This document shows positions 12,263-22,872 of a DNA stretch of 64,000 nt, one piece after another. The DNA is from Salvia splendens. Its lineage: Eukaryota; Streptophyta; Magnoliopsida; Lamiales; Lamiaceae. Where the stretch lies: assembly GCF_004379255.2 (NCBI RefSeq), contig NC_056035.1:22196502-22260501 (forward strand), read 5' to 3'. Under the pieces are notes generated by a model, which was given only the letters and a program-made list of their open reading frames with translations, was not told where the DNA came from and searched no databases. The position numbers and the translations under genes are program-made. Positions within the stretch are counted from its first letter, which is position 1; each line of letters begins with the position of its first letter.

Positions 12263-13381
12263 TGTTGGGAATTCTACTTCAAACTGGGATCACAAGAGAT
12301 AAACAATACCGGGCGTAATACAACCCAAGAAGGAAGAACTAAAACTGAAAATTACAATGAAATCGAAACTGTAAACTAGAAATAAAACTTAGCCGAGTTG
12401 AGGAGGCCTCTTTCCGTAAGACGAGATACGCCCCGGTAGTGCTCTCGGTTTAGCGTGTCGTCCCCAAAGATAAAACGGCTACGTCTCTGGTGAAGCAGCA
12501 CCGCAATCAACAGAGCTCCGACGAACTGGATGGAGGAGAGGGCAGAGCTTTCGACAGAAAAACAATACAGGAGAGGGAGAGAGCTTATGATGCTATATGC
12601 TTTGTGAATGTTCTATATTGATGCATGGAATGGCTAGCCTATTTATAGGCCTAGTCACTGTAGAGGTCAACTCAGCCTTGATGGTTGTCATCATGGCTCA
12701 TTATGGCGGGCCTGTAACCGCCGGCCGTTACGAGTTTGAAAGCTGGAGTGGTCAACGTTGAATCTAGACGCCGTACACGCCCTAGTTCAACCGTCACATG
12801 GGGACTTCGTGACTTGATCAAGGCGTCGCTCAAGGCGCAGCAGGCCGAGTTGATCAGGCTGCTTATCAAGGCGCAGCATATCGAGTTGATTAGGCTGCTG
12901 CCCAAAACTGAGGTGGTCCAAAACATTAAGCCTGAATCCAGGGACAAGCCCAAAGACCACCCAATTGCCAAGTCCAAGTCTAAGTCCAAGGGCATGGGCG
13001 CGGGCATGGGCACGGCTAGGCTCGGCGCGCATGTGGGCTCTTTCACCCATCTTAGTCCACGATAATTACTAAGTGTAATAAGTCACTTAATAAATACACA
13101 TTTAAAGATGTGTCTCGTCTCCTATGTGGGATAAATAACACTAGTTAATTACTCCCTACAATTTCAACTCATAGGTTTATCAAAAGCTACAATGTGACCA
13201 ACTTTTATCCACTATTTCTCACTCACCGGGAATCGGATTTGAGAAAGTGAATATACTACGGTCATCTACGCGGAACGTAGATCGACGCTATATCATTTAA
13301 TTTCCAAAAATTAAATGTCTCGTCACATTTATTATTGGTCAAACTTCGTTGACCGGACATTTTAAATTCAAGATTCCAACA
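12263..13381 (-). repeat. Copia 5' LTR (about 1.12 kb)
   Basis: Minus-strand start TGTTGGAATCTTGAATTT at 13381 and end GAATTCCCAACA at 12263. The inverted ends (TGTTGG/CCAACA) fit LTR boundaries. A short tandem repeat (GGCGCAGCA/GAGTTGATCAGGCTGCT type) sits at about 12813-12903. A diverged relative of the 12400-12560 part occurs at about 61985-62300. Confidence 0.75.
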
Positions 13382-13578
13382 AATCTGACAAATAATAAAA
13401 GTAGAAAATCAATTCAACACTCAAAATATTGCATAATGAAATGTGTTTAAAATTCTTTACATGTGATTCGTTGGGATCAACGTGAAAAATTACCCGTCAT
13501 TCCGACCTCAACCACGTTCTGCAAGAACTTGCAAAAGGCAGACTTCAGATACAGAGGGCGGGAACAATAGAAATTAAG

Positions 13579-13668
13579 TGTGAATGAAAATGAAGATAAG
13601 AACCCAATTTGCATATAAGAGAATATAAGTGTGAGTGAAAATAAAGATAAGAACCCAATTAGCATATA
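13579..13668. repeat. 50-bp-period direct repeat
   Basis: Two copies of GTGTGARTGAAAATRAAGAT followed by AAGAACCCAATT and GCATATA, starting at 13579 and 13629. They lie just left of the GC-rich MITE. Confidence 0.7.
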
Positions 13669-13670
13669 TT

Positions 13671-13981
13671 TTAGAGCGTCCACTATAATGTGGACGCGGC
13701 GGACGCCGCGTTTGGGGCGAAAGCGGGGCGGAAGCGGGGCGGCTTATAGTGGGAAGGGTGTCCGCCCCGGGGGCGGACGCGGCGAAGGGGGAGGGAGGCG
13801 GCGGACGCGGGATAGCCGCGTGCGGGGCGAGGACGCGGCTGAGGGTGGCAGAGAGAGAAGGAGTGGGGCTATAGCCGCGGCTGTCTATTGCTATAGCCGC
13901 GGCTGACGCGGCGGCGCGGCGGTTCGAGAAGGGGGGCGGCGGTGGGAGGGGGCTGTCCGCCCCCTATAGTGGACACCCTTA
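13671..13981. mobile_element. GC-rich Tourist/Harbinger-type MITE
   Basis: TTA triplets (13671-13673 and 13979-13981) flank inverted ends: the left reads GAGCGTCCACTATAATGTGG, and the right, reversed, reads GGGTGTCCACTATAGGGGGC. The interior is strikingly GC-rich (GCGGACGCGG, GGGGCGGACG) against AT-rich surroundings. TTA target duplication plus inverted ends fits a PIF/Harbinger-derived MITE. It lies about 540 bp upstream of the TatD start codon and could affect that promoter. Confidence 0.75.
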
Positions 13982-14519
13982 GGTTCAGACGAGAGCAAAT
14001 AAGGTAGAAGAAATTTAACTTGGGGGCAAATATGTAAAATAATATGTAAACAGTACAATTTCGGAATTTCCTATAACAAGCGGAGCTCTATCAAACACAC
14101 ATGAATAAAAGTACTATACAACAAGGAAAAAGATACTCCCTCTATTTTTTTCAAAAATAACAAATATTTTAATTTTGGACCTTTTTTAAAATAGAAACTT
14201 TAGAATATTTCTATTTTAGGACATAAATCCCACAGCCCACTAACTCTATTTTCATTATTTTTTATTTTCCTCTTTTTTACTTTACTCATTTTTCTCATTT
14301 ATTTTATCAATTGTGTATTAAAATTCGCGTTGTTTTAAATGTTTGTATTAAAATTCAATATTGAAAGAATACTGAATGAGATAGCCTCTATTCTCAAAAC
14401 ATTTTGTTGAGAATGGTGATTGTATATGTCGCATTACCTTTATTATCGAAAATATAAGAGCGACTCTTTATGTAGTCCTAGGCTAGCAGGTAAACTCGTT
14501 TCTCTCGAAAGAATTAGGT
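13982..14519. promoter_or_regulatory. Presumed promoter/5' region of the TatD gene
   Basis: An AT-rich intergenic stretch. At 14133 a single MITE-like end (TACTCCCTCTATTTTTTTC) is seen without a convincing partner. No clear TATA box or transcription start can be fixed by eye. The 5' UTR probably includes the bases just before the ATG at 14520. Confidence 0.3.
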
Positions 14520-17428
14520 ATGGCGAGCAGCGGGAGTTTACGAATGATAGGCAAATAATTCATTCCTCAACTTCACTTTAATTTCTTTTCTGAATTCTAT
14601 AAATGTAGTTTGTGATTCCATCTCTTTCGTTTCTATTGCAGACATTGCCGTCAACTTCACAGGTTGTTTTAAAATTTGGATTTCTCTGTTTTAGATGTTG
14701 TAATCATGTATTGAAGTATAAATTTATTCTTCAAATCGACAGATGGAATGTTTAGAGGAATTTACAACGGGAAACAATATCACGCAGCTGATATCGCCGC
14801 TGTTCTTAGTAGGGCTTGGAGCGCCGGAGTCCATCGGATTATTGTAAGTGCCTGAACTTTTTCTGCTGTTTTGGATTGTTAAATGGAGAGATCATAGATG
14901 CATTTTGCATAAGGATTTACTATAGTAGACAAATTGAAAACTCTGCTCCTTCATTTGTATTCATGTTTGTAGCTGATTTGTGACTAATTGGGAACGAAGA
15001 CTGTTTTAGGTTAGATAATGACATTACCTCTTCAAAGGTGCGCAAGCCGGTATAACGTGTGACTTAAAAAACCGGATGAGAAATAGATTCGAGATTTCTT
15101 ATGAGGAGGAGCATGATTCGTATTATGTTGAATATGCAGGTGACAGGGGGATCCCTTGAGGAGTCGAAAGAAGCTCTTGCTATTGCTGAAACTGATGGTA
15201 GTTTTATGCTTTCCATTTGCTTGTGACTATAATTCTTCTCTAAGTGCTAATATTGTTGATATTTTATTATTGCAGCAAGACTTTTCTGCACAGTTGGTGT
15301 ACATCCAACAAGATGTAAAGTGAGATTTCATTCCTAAATTCATATATTGAGGAAGCACCTAATTTGATGTAATCTCTGATTCTGTGTTATTACTAACTGT
15401 AGATATTTCCATCATTTACTTTGGTGTTGTGGACCAGGAATTTGATGATAGTGGTGATCCAGAGAAACACTTTCAGGCTCTTTTGTCGTTGGCTAGAGAG
15501 GGAGTTGATAAGGGAAAGGTAGTGTTTTATTCCCTTCTTTCTTTGGATGAAAAATGATTTTTGAACCTTATAGAGACCTTTGAAGTGTTCCACACTTCCA
15601 TGTGAAGCATTTTTCTTTACTGCTTCATGCTATTATATTTTTATTGCTGAGGTGGCTTATGCCTGTTATTTGTAACTAATAAAAAGTTGTGTCAATATCA
15701 ATGTTTCCAACAAGGTGGTGGCAGTTGGAGAATGTGGATTGGATTATGATAGGCTTCACTTCTGCCCAGCAGAAATTCAACAAAAGTATGTGATTGCTTG
15801 AAAAACATGTTTTTCCATTTTACTTTCTTCCAGATATTTTTCCCCATTTTCTTCTTCTGTCTCCGTCTTGAAGAACTGCATCAGATAAAAGAGGCAGAAG
15901 TCATTTCTGGACCTCTATTGACTACTTGCCATGTCTTTCATTATGCTACTTGCCTTTTAAAATAAGGTACTTCGAGAAGCAATTTGAGTTGGCACATGCT
16001 ATGAAGTTGCCAATGTTTCTCCACATGCGAACAGCTGCTGAGGATTTCTGCAATATTCTTGAGCGAAACAAACATAGGTATTGGTTAGTAGCATTTGGAG
16101 AAAGCTTATAGGCTTATACCCCTGATTTAGTTGTTTCCATGATAATACAAGAGCTAATAGGTTTATACTGTAGCGCATAGCCAAGTAGAAGTAATGATGT
16201 TACAATTACAATTTCAGACACTTAAACCTACTATATATGATTGCAATCCAAGTAAGGATGTCATCGGTATTGAACTGCTGATCTATCAAAACCATCATAT
16301 ATGATAACACTGCATTGCATATTTTTGGTCGTTTAATTGGACAGTATACGATTCTTGTTTTTTCTTTCATTCTAAATATTCATGATAGCACCCCTTCCAA
16401 ACCTCAAACATCTAAGACTTTTACATATAAATACATTGTGTTCTCTTTATTTTCCTAATACTCTTTCAGGGCTACAGCTTTAAGCACTTCTCATTATTCC
16501 TTGTCATTGTTCTGGCAGATTCTTCTCTGGGGTTGCTCACTCTTTTACTGGTAGTGCTGAAGATCGTGATCGTCTACTTTCATTCGATAACCTATTCATA
16601 GGTGAATAGATTATGCTCTAGATATGAGGAAATTCCTTTCATTACTTTGGTTTTCCTTTCCAATCTTCTCCTTACTCTTTGTAGGCCTTAATGGTTGCTC
16701 TCTGAGAACAGCCGAGAATCTTGACATTGTGAAAGGAATTCCTCTTGAGCGACTGATGATTGAAACTGATTCGCCATACTGTGAAATCAAAAATACACAT
16801 GCTGGTATTAAATATGTACAATCTTCTTGGCAGTCCAAGAAGAAGGAGAAGTATGACCCAGAGTGCATAGTCAAAGGTCGCAACGAACCTTGCTTAGTGC
16901 GGTAAGAACACAATCAGTTCCCAATATAATTGTATACCCTTTTTGGATTTGCTGTTGTGTTCCTAAATTCTAGTGATAACTTCCAGCATCTTTGAAATGA
17001 GTCCTGCTCTATGGACTTGTGTCATTTTTTCGTGATTGTATTCATAACATAAAATTCCTAATAAAATATCAGACGCATTCGCTTAATTTCCTTGTATACT
17101 CTCGTATTCGAATTGGAGTTTCACACAACATATTGAATGACATGCAGCCAAGTGCTTGAGGTGGTGGCTGGTTGTAAAGGTATCACAGATATTGGTCAGC
17201 TTGGCAAAACAATGTACCACAACACCTGCAGGTACTTTTTCTTGCGATGCATAAACCTTCGATGTAGTATGCGCTTCGATGCCACATGTTCAGACTAAAT
17301 AACTATAGAGTAACTTCAGAAAATAAATAAGCAAACCCTGAATCGCTTCCTTGTACAGGGTTTTCTTTCCACAAGATTTGGATTCGGCCGCAGATGCTAT
17401 TCTTGGCTCTGGTGAGAATACTTCTTGA
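14520..17428 (+). CDS. TatD-type metal-dependent DNase (TATDN1-like), 12 exons
   Basis: Predicted 323-aa protein. Exons: 14520-14550, 14642-14662, 14743-14843, 15140-15197, 15276-15319, 15438-15518, 15715-15785, 15967-16077, 16519-16601, 16685-16901, 17148-17231, 17359-17428; all phases join cleanly and the stop is TGA at 17426-17428. Family members are Mg2+-dependent 3'-5' exonucleases of a TIM-barrel amidohydrolase type, linked to DNA repair and to DNA breakdown during cell death. Likely metal or active-site residues are present: D11 and N15 in DIAVNFTD, E118 in GECGLD, H155 in FLHMR, H180 in VAHSFTG, and D229 in ETDSPYC. The plant-conserved [15 protein letters not shown] and NTHAGIK blocks are also intact. 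Length matches eukaryotic homologues. Every intron uses GT-AG except intron 1, which appears to be GC-AG. No disabling change was seen, so it is probably functional. Confidence 0.93.
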
Positions 17429-18408
17429 AGGTTATACTTGGTTCTCGATGAAAATGAACCAACCAGTGTCCAAACAGCGAAACGAAGGAATGCAGCTTTA
17501 TCTCATATGCAGTGTACAGAAGGGCAACTGAATCCTGATGTTCACAAATATGTAGAGTCCTTGTTCTGTTAATCTATGAATAGTTCTTATTGGGTTTAGA
17601 TAGACATAACATGAGTTTTTCCTTTGTCATTTTCTTTCCCGCCAAACACGAAACAATCAATTTGATTTTCTCGTGAAGAAAATTGTAAGTTGAGATACTT
17701 GCAATTTTGCACTTAACGATAGCTGGTTTTAACTTTTAAGAGTCTGAAAAAAAAGTATTCCTTTTGTTTTAAGGTAGTTGAGACATTTGTTTTGGGCAAT
17801 TGATGTTTAAAGGTTTAAATAGAGAATAAAATATGAAAAAGAGTAACAGATGCAAACACCCTGCTCATATCTGAAATCCTGTCTATGGTATACAATATCT
17901 ACAAAACCAATTTCATTATTACAAACTAACAAGAAATCAGAATTAACCGAAACAAATCTTGTAACTGACAAATGAAAATAATCATAATCTCGATCAGCCA
18001 AATCACAAATCAATTCAGTCCACTCAATCCAATAACTCACTTTTTTAACACAATTTCAATTTCTTAAGTTCTGTTCCAAAAAGAACCTGTACAACAGAGG
18101 GACGAATAGAATATGTCCGCACACAATAATCTCAACATAAGGAGATTAATTGAATAATCACATATAGTAATAAAATAGATGAAGCAAGCATATGTTACAG
18201 AGATACAGCATAGCTAGCACACACCTATACTACAAGTAACACCATAAAACACTAGACTAAGACTCGAGTCGACGAGTCTATTAGTATTTTGCAACACATG
18301 AGTTTGGAAAAGTAAAGCAAGAAAAAGAAGAGCAATTGGCATTCTCATTTCTCAACTAATGAGAAGATGCACAGCCCTAATTGCGTACTTAATTAAACTA
18401 TGTTGAGA
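17429..18408. other. Convergent 3' region between TatD and NF-YA genes
   Basis: The two genes are transcribed toward each other. This stretch should hold both 3' UTRs and polyadenylation signals. I see no further coding sequence and cannot place the cleavage sites. Confidence 0.5.
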
Positions 18409-18429
18409 TAGCCAAGGATGAATTGCCCA
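18409..18429 (-). promoter_or_regulatory. Candidate miR169 target site in NF-YA 3' UTR
   Basis: The + strand here (TAGCCAAGGATGAATTGCCC) closely resembles mature plant miR169, so the NF-YA mRNA from the minus strand carries the complementary site. It begins 28 nt after the stop codon at 18457. miR169 cleavage of NF-YA mRNAs through a 3' UTR site is well established in plants, including drought and nitrogen responses. Confidence 0.85.
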
Positions 18430-18456
18430 GGTGATGACACCATCATCGTCATCACA

Positions 18457-21400
18457 TCAGACCTTGAGGTGGAAGGCCTGAAAGAGGTGCAGCGCCGCCG
18501 CAGCGTTTCCCACCTCGTGATCGCTGCTCACATCCGACCCGGGGCTCCTGCCCGAGCTCTTGGTGTTGAGGAAGCGGCCGCCATTGCCCCTCGGCCGCCG
18601 CTTCGCATGGAGGTGGCGCGAAAGGTGCAAATACGGCTGCACCTATAGAATTAGACTGAATTTCCTTTTTCGTCCGTCCCATTAAAATAATCTATATCTA
18701 TTTATGAAAACCTTTTATCTGTCTCTTTTACTTTATTATTTATGTGACTCAACTACTTTTTTTAGTACTCCATTTGTCCAAAGTTACTTTAGTCGTATTC
18801 TATTTAGGTTGTCTCAAGTTACTTGAGTCATTTCTGTTTTTGGCTAAAAAAAACATCTAGTCATACTTACTTTACTCTCTCTCATCTCTTACTTTATTTA
18901 ACTCACTAAACATAACTTTCTTAAATTTTGAGGCCGAAAAGAAATGGGTCAAGTAAACGGATGGAGTATTACTTTACCTATTAATTATTAAAATATGTGG
19001 AAATAGTAATGGACCTATTTGTATGAGACGGAAGGAAGGAATAGTAATGACCTTACGCATGTTGAGGTTGAGAGCGTGGGCACGCTTCTTCCTGCGCCTC
19101 ATGATTGCGTTGTACTGCTTTGCGTTCACCAAGATTGGGCCTCCGTTAAGGGCCAGCATCATTCGCCCCTGAAATAAATCTTTACATTTATCAACACAAT
19201 TATTTAATTTTATAATTAATGATCAACCCAATTACCGCAACAGGCCCATTATAGCATTCATCAGCTGGATATGGATATTTGGTAGCACAAATCTGACGCA
19301 AAATTCAGGATTTAATTAATCTTTGTTAATAAGCATCATTTTAGTATGTAGTAGTATCAATTAAAAGTGTACCACTGGCTGTCCAAATCCAAGCTCTAGA
19401 TAATCCACCTGCCTTCGAGTTTTCCCATTTTCACACTCACCTATACATGAGTATTTCAATAATTAGTAGTGGTGTAACTCACTCACCCACACACTCAATG
19501 AGATAAACACTAACTCAAAACATTGATCAATTCCAGACAACTACTTTGATTTAGTTCTTATTTACACAAACGTTTCCTCTAATGTGCATTACTATATAAA
19601 TAATTTGTGATGTGTACAATTTCTAATATCATAAATTACTAGAATTACTAGTTATTTTTATATTTATATTCATTAGACAAATTTTCTTTAAAACAATGGC
19701 CGGCAATTGAAACAAAAATAAATCTTTCCTTTATTTTGCTGCAAGTGATCAATTTCTTTTGGGCACGAGATTTAAGGTAATGATATTAATCGAATTAAGT
19801 TAAGAGAAAAAGTGTTGCATCTATTATAAAAGGAAATCATTCACTTGTGGAGGGACAGAGGGAGTATAACAATATTCTACATCGATGCAAAAACTAATGG
19901 GTCGCTCATCCTATCACAAACTGGTTTTAGGATGGAGCCCTATTAAGTTATACTCTCTCCGTCCCCAATAATTGTCCATTTTGGTTCCGTCACGGTTTTA
20001 AGAAATGTAAAGAAAAGTGAGTTAAAAAAGTTAGTGGAATATGAGTCTCATTTTCATATATTAGTTTTATTATAAAATGTGAGTGTAATGAGCTTATGGA
20101 ATATGGGGCCTACTTATCGTTTATGGTAAAAAGTGAAAGTGGACAATTATTGGAGGACAAACGAAAAAAAAGTGGACTGTTAATGGAGGATGGAGGGAGT
20201 ATCATGGTATCAGAGCGGATCGACGACTGTGGGGCAAAACTAACTGACCCAACAATATATCTGGACAAAACAATGACTACCCCAACAATATATCTGACTT
20301 TAAATTTGGGCCAATAGTCTAACCGACTTAGAAAATAGTCTACCCACTCCAAGATTCATATTGAAAGATTTGAGGAAACATGTTTACAACTGAAACATAA
20401 ATAAATAGTACTCCATTAGGAATATAACAATATTCGACATTGGTATAAATAGAGAACTGAAACTACTATACTTGGATCACTTCTTCTATCACCTATAGAT
20501 TTTAAAAAAAAACATATTATACCCTATCAAACATCGCCAAAATATGTCGTAATAGAAACTTCTAGGAGATGGAGTTGCGATGGTGTGGAATAGTGAAGTG
20601 TTGACAAATTATGAATCTATTGAGTTTATGGACTTTACGTAGAATATAGTTGATTATACATATAGTATAATTAATGGTCATAAATCTACTATATCGTTAG
20701 TTAAAAGCCTAATCCACTAAATTTTAATCTTTTATTTTCTTAGACGTTATATATGTATTCTTTAATTTTAATAGAGATAATAAGATTGAATATATTTTAA
20801 AAGAAAATATTCCATCCGTCTCAACTAAATTGAGTTGTATTCTTTTAAGGGATGTCCCATAAAAGTTGAGTTATTTCATTTTCTTGACAAAAAAACAAAA
20901 CATCTAATCACTCTTACTTTATTTCATCACCTACTTTACTCTCTCATTATCTTTTTTACTTTATTCTTCTGTCTTACTTTTCAATAGAATTTTTTATTTT
21001 TGTACTTAAAATTTTTGACTCAATTTAGTTGGAATGGAGGGTATAGGGGATACATTTAGAGATACTACAAATCCAGCTTCTTCTAACTAAAAAATGTGTA
21101 GTATGAGATTGAAATTAATTAGGGTCCCATCATATATATTCAAAGTGGAACAATATTATAACTTACTATTATTCGTGTATAGATATATAGCAAAGTGGAA
21201 CAAAAAACTTAATCGAAGAATAAAAAAGACAACCTGAAATTGGTGAGAGACTAGCTAGTGGGGGACTGGAGTATCAAAATTAGATGATGAGTTACCATTA
21301 CATTTGAAAGGGTTATCTCACTTGCAATTGAGTTGAGCCTATAGTAGTTAATCCTTTCCAAATAAAGTAACTCATCATCGAATGAAATGTTAACCCTTTC

Positions 21401-21953
21401 AAAATATTTCCTCTATTTCAGACTAAAATAATCTACATAAAAAAATTATATTAGCATCTAACTAAAATAGCCAAAGATTGCCATGAGAGGACATTTTTTT
21501 AGTGGTAGGGATCACCTAAAATTTCTCTGACTCTGAATCCATTTAATTTCCATCGACCATTAAACAACACACACATATTTAGAAATAGGGAGAATTGGCC
21601 AAGCGTTACAGAGGTAATGTCTGACACTAAAAGTCTCTGATTCGATTACCTATGTGACACCATCTTTAAATTTATATTCATTATCCATAAAAAAAATAGA
21701 GAGAAAGATAATAGAGTCAAAATTTACCAGGAAAAAGAGTGAAGTGAGTGGTGTTGAGTTTGCCATGATCACCAAATTGGCAGTTGGAAAGTTCTAGAGA
21801 GGCGGCCTTTGATGGGATAAACCCTTCACCATAAACGGATGGTGGCGGCGTCTGACATCCGAATCCACTCCACCGGGGCACGGCGGACTGCGCCGCCCCA
21901 TTCATGGGATATTGAGAACTCCCATCTTTGAAGAATATAGTGTGCCAAGTCAT
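18457..21953 (-). CDS. NF-YA: Nuclear transcription factor Y subunit A (CCAAT-binding)
   Basis: Predicted 215-aa protein from five coding exons read right to left: 21953-21728, 19440-19373, 19292-19236, 19168-19052, 18636-18457, all joined in phase with GT-AG introns. NF-YA joins the NF-YB/NF-YC dimer and gives the trimer its CCAAT-box contacts in the nucleus. The subunit-association helix is [20 protein letters not shown] (128-147). The DNA-binding part follows: [19 protein letters not shown] (155-173), then GGRFLNTK (175-182). The upstream exon set encodes the usual plant spacer ([21 protein letters not shown]). The linker between the two helices is about four residues shorter than in typical plant members, and the usual E of ESRH is L161. 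The last exon acceptor was chosen (GTGCAG, ending at 18637) because it restores RKPYLH. A 5' UTR intron and a miR169 site support an authentic gene. Confidence 0.9.
18766..18968. mobile_element. Stowaway-like MITE in NF-YA last intron
   Basis: The left end TACTCCATTTGTCCAAAG and the reversed right end TACTCCATCCGTTTACTTG are diverged inverted repeats bounded by TA. About 200 bp, non-coding. Confidence 0.55.
19865..20300 (+). mobile_element. LTR-retrotransposon LTR end and primer site, split by a MITE
   Basis: 19865-19950 resembles a Copia LTR end (ACTGGTTTTAGGATGGAGCC). After the MITE at 19951-20201 comes TGGTATCAGAGCGG (20205-20218), an initiator-Met primer site. No internal domain follows. 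A diverged copy of the LTR words (ATATAACAATATTCGACAT) recurs near 20418. It lies in NF-YA intron 1. Confidence 0.5.
19951..20201. mobile_element. Stowaway-like MITE inserted between LTR and primer site
   Basis: TA-bounded, left end CTCTCTCCGTCCCCAATAAT and reversed right end CTCCCTCCATCCTCCATTAA. The subterminal TTGTCCATTTTGG pairs roughly with AAAGTGGAC. About 250 bp. Confidence 0.7.
20808..21044. mobile_element. Stowaway-like MITE in NF-YA intron 1
   Basis: The left TTCCATCCGTCTCAACTAAA and the reversed right CCCTCCATTCCAACTAAATT form inverted ends. The interior is AT-rich and non-coding. Confidence 0.6.
21590..21690 (+). mobile_element. Candidate tRNA-derived SINE fragment
   Basis: TGGCCAAGCGTTACAGAGG resembles a polymerase III A box and GATTCGATTACC, about 40 bp further on, a B box. 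They are followed by a T-rich tail (ATCTTTAAATTTATATTC). The spacing fits a tRNA-derived SINE. No target duplication was established. Confidence 0.4.
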
Positions 21954-21960
21954 TTTTCAC

Positions 21961-22759
21961 CTGCATTAACCAATTTCAACTAACCCTAAAAATGCCTTTA
22001 ATTCTTGGAAGATGAATTAACTCTGCAATATCGAAAAACAATGACAATAATTGAAGATAGAATGTTGGGATTTGGGGCATATTTGCACAACTAACATACT
22101 TGAGGGACTGAAATGAAAATTGTAAATTTCTGATATTTTGAATTTCCACCGGAATTTAGAATGATAAAAAAGGGAGAGAGGGAAATTAGTTAAAAAGTTA
22201 AGTTTTTCCCAGATCTGTAATCGAGTTAGTTTAGAGAGAGAGGTTTTTCATCTAACAGCTTGAGTTTCTTCCACACACTTGAATGAATAAGAATTCCATT
22301 GGTCTTCTCATAAGAGTTTTCATTGTTTTCAATATTATTCAAATTTCAATCGGTTGTGTATTCGTTCTTCTTGTTTCGTTCCCGTTTTGATCTTGATCCA
22401 CACACAAAAGGAGCACAACAAAAGTGGACACCTTATCCAATTTATTTTTGGATATTGCAAGTGTTAGCCGGCTTTCTTTACCTACTATTTTCATACCAAT
22501 ATAGATATCATCGATGCACATAAATTGGACTTAAAAATATATAGTATAAGCTGATTTTGCACTACTGCAATTATCAATTAGTACAAACAAATAAAAACAT
22601 ATGGATCGAGTTACACCTCATAATCTCATGATGCTTGTAAGCTTGTTTATGTAGCATGTATTTATTCACTAAAATCGAGATAAAAAGGAGAAGAAAACTT
22701 GAAATATTTCGCTTTCAAGTAAGAATAAGAGAGAAAGTGATAGCTAGAGAGAAACATAC
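21961..22759 (-). other. NF-YA: Predicted 5' UTR intron of NF-YA
   Basis: On the minus strand a donor (TCG followed by GTATGTTTC) lies at 22759 and an acceptor (TTAATGCAG) ends at 21961, seven bases before the ATG. Plant NF-YA genes commonly have such a leader intron. It holds an LTR-like remnant (22063-22404). Confidence 0.6.
22063..22404 (+). repeat. Candidate solo LTR in NF-YA leader intron
   Basis: Starts TGTTGGGATTTGGGGCAT and contains a leader-like part (CTTCCACACACTTGAATGAA), ending near TCTTGATCCACACA. Size and ends resemble a short Copia LTR. There is no primer site or polypurine tract beside it. Confidence 0.4.
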
Positions 22760-22821
22760 CGATTTGAGAAGAAAACAAACACGAAATCAACAAGAGAGAG
22801 AGAGGGAGAGAGAGAGAGGGA

Positions 22822-22833
22822 GTATATATGTAT
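22822..22833 (-). promoter_or_regulatory. Candidate NF-YA TATA box, with GA/CT tract
   Basis: The minus strand reads ATACATATATACT just upstream of a CT-rich leader (GAGAGAGAGA on +, 22792-22821). TATA followed by a CT-rich initiator and leader is common in plant promoters. Transcription would start near 22795. Confidence 0.45.
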
Positions 22834-22872
22834 AGTGACAAATGCACACGAATGCAAATAATATGCATCTTT

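Larger units (their letters stand above)
7551..13381 (-). mobile_element. Ty1/Copia retrotransposon, 3' LTR missing
   Basis: Minus-strand order: 5' LTR (13381-12263), gag with a zinc knuckle, aspartic protease, integrase, reverse transcriptase, RNase H (ending at 7782), then about 230 bp of 3' flank up to 7551. The gag-PR-IN-RT-RH order is diagnostic of Copia. The 3' LTR is absent; instead the Gypsy LTR begins at 7550. Stops and frameshifts in gag, IN and RT make it non-autonomous now. No clear initiator-Met primer site follows the LTR; the next bases on the minus strand are GTCGCAAGACGAG. Confidence 0.9.

Noticed and set aside
12736..13065. 109-codon open frame on the + strand
   Set aside because: Lies inside the Copia LTR, antisense to the element, and is made of short repeats.
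13631..13906. 91-codon Gly/Arg-rich frame
   Set aside because: Falls in the GC-rich MITE between TTA duplications; composition explains the open frame.
18418..18682. Alternative reading frames over the NF-YA last exon (including one running through GAAVFAPF)
   Set aside because: Only the frame with acceptor at 18637/18636 gives [19 protein letters not shown]; the others are shadows.
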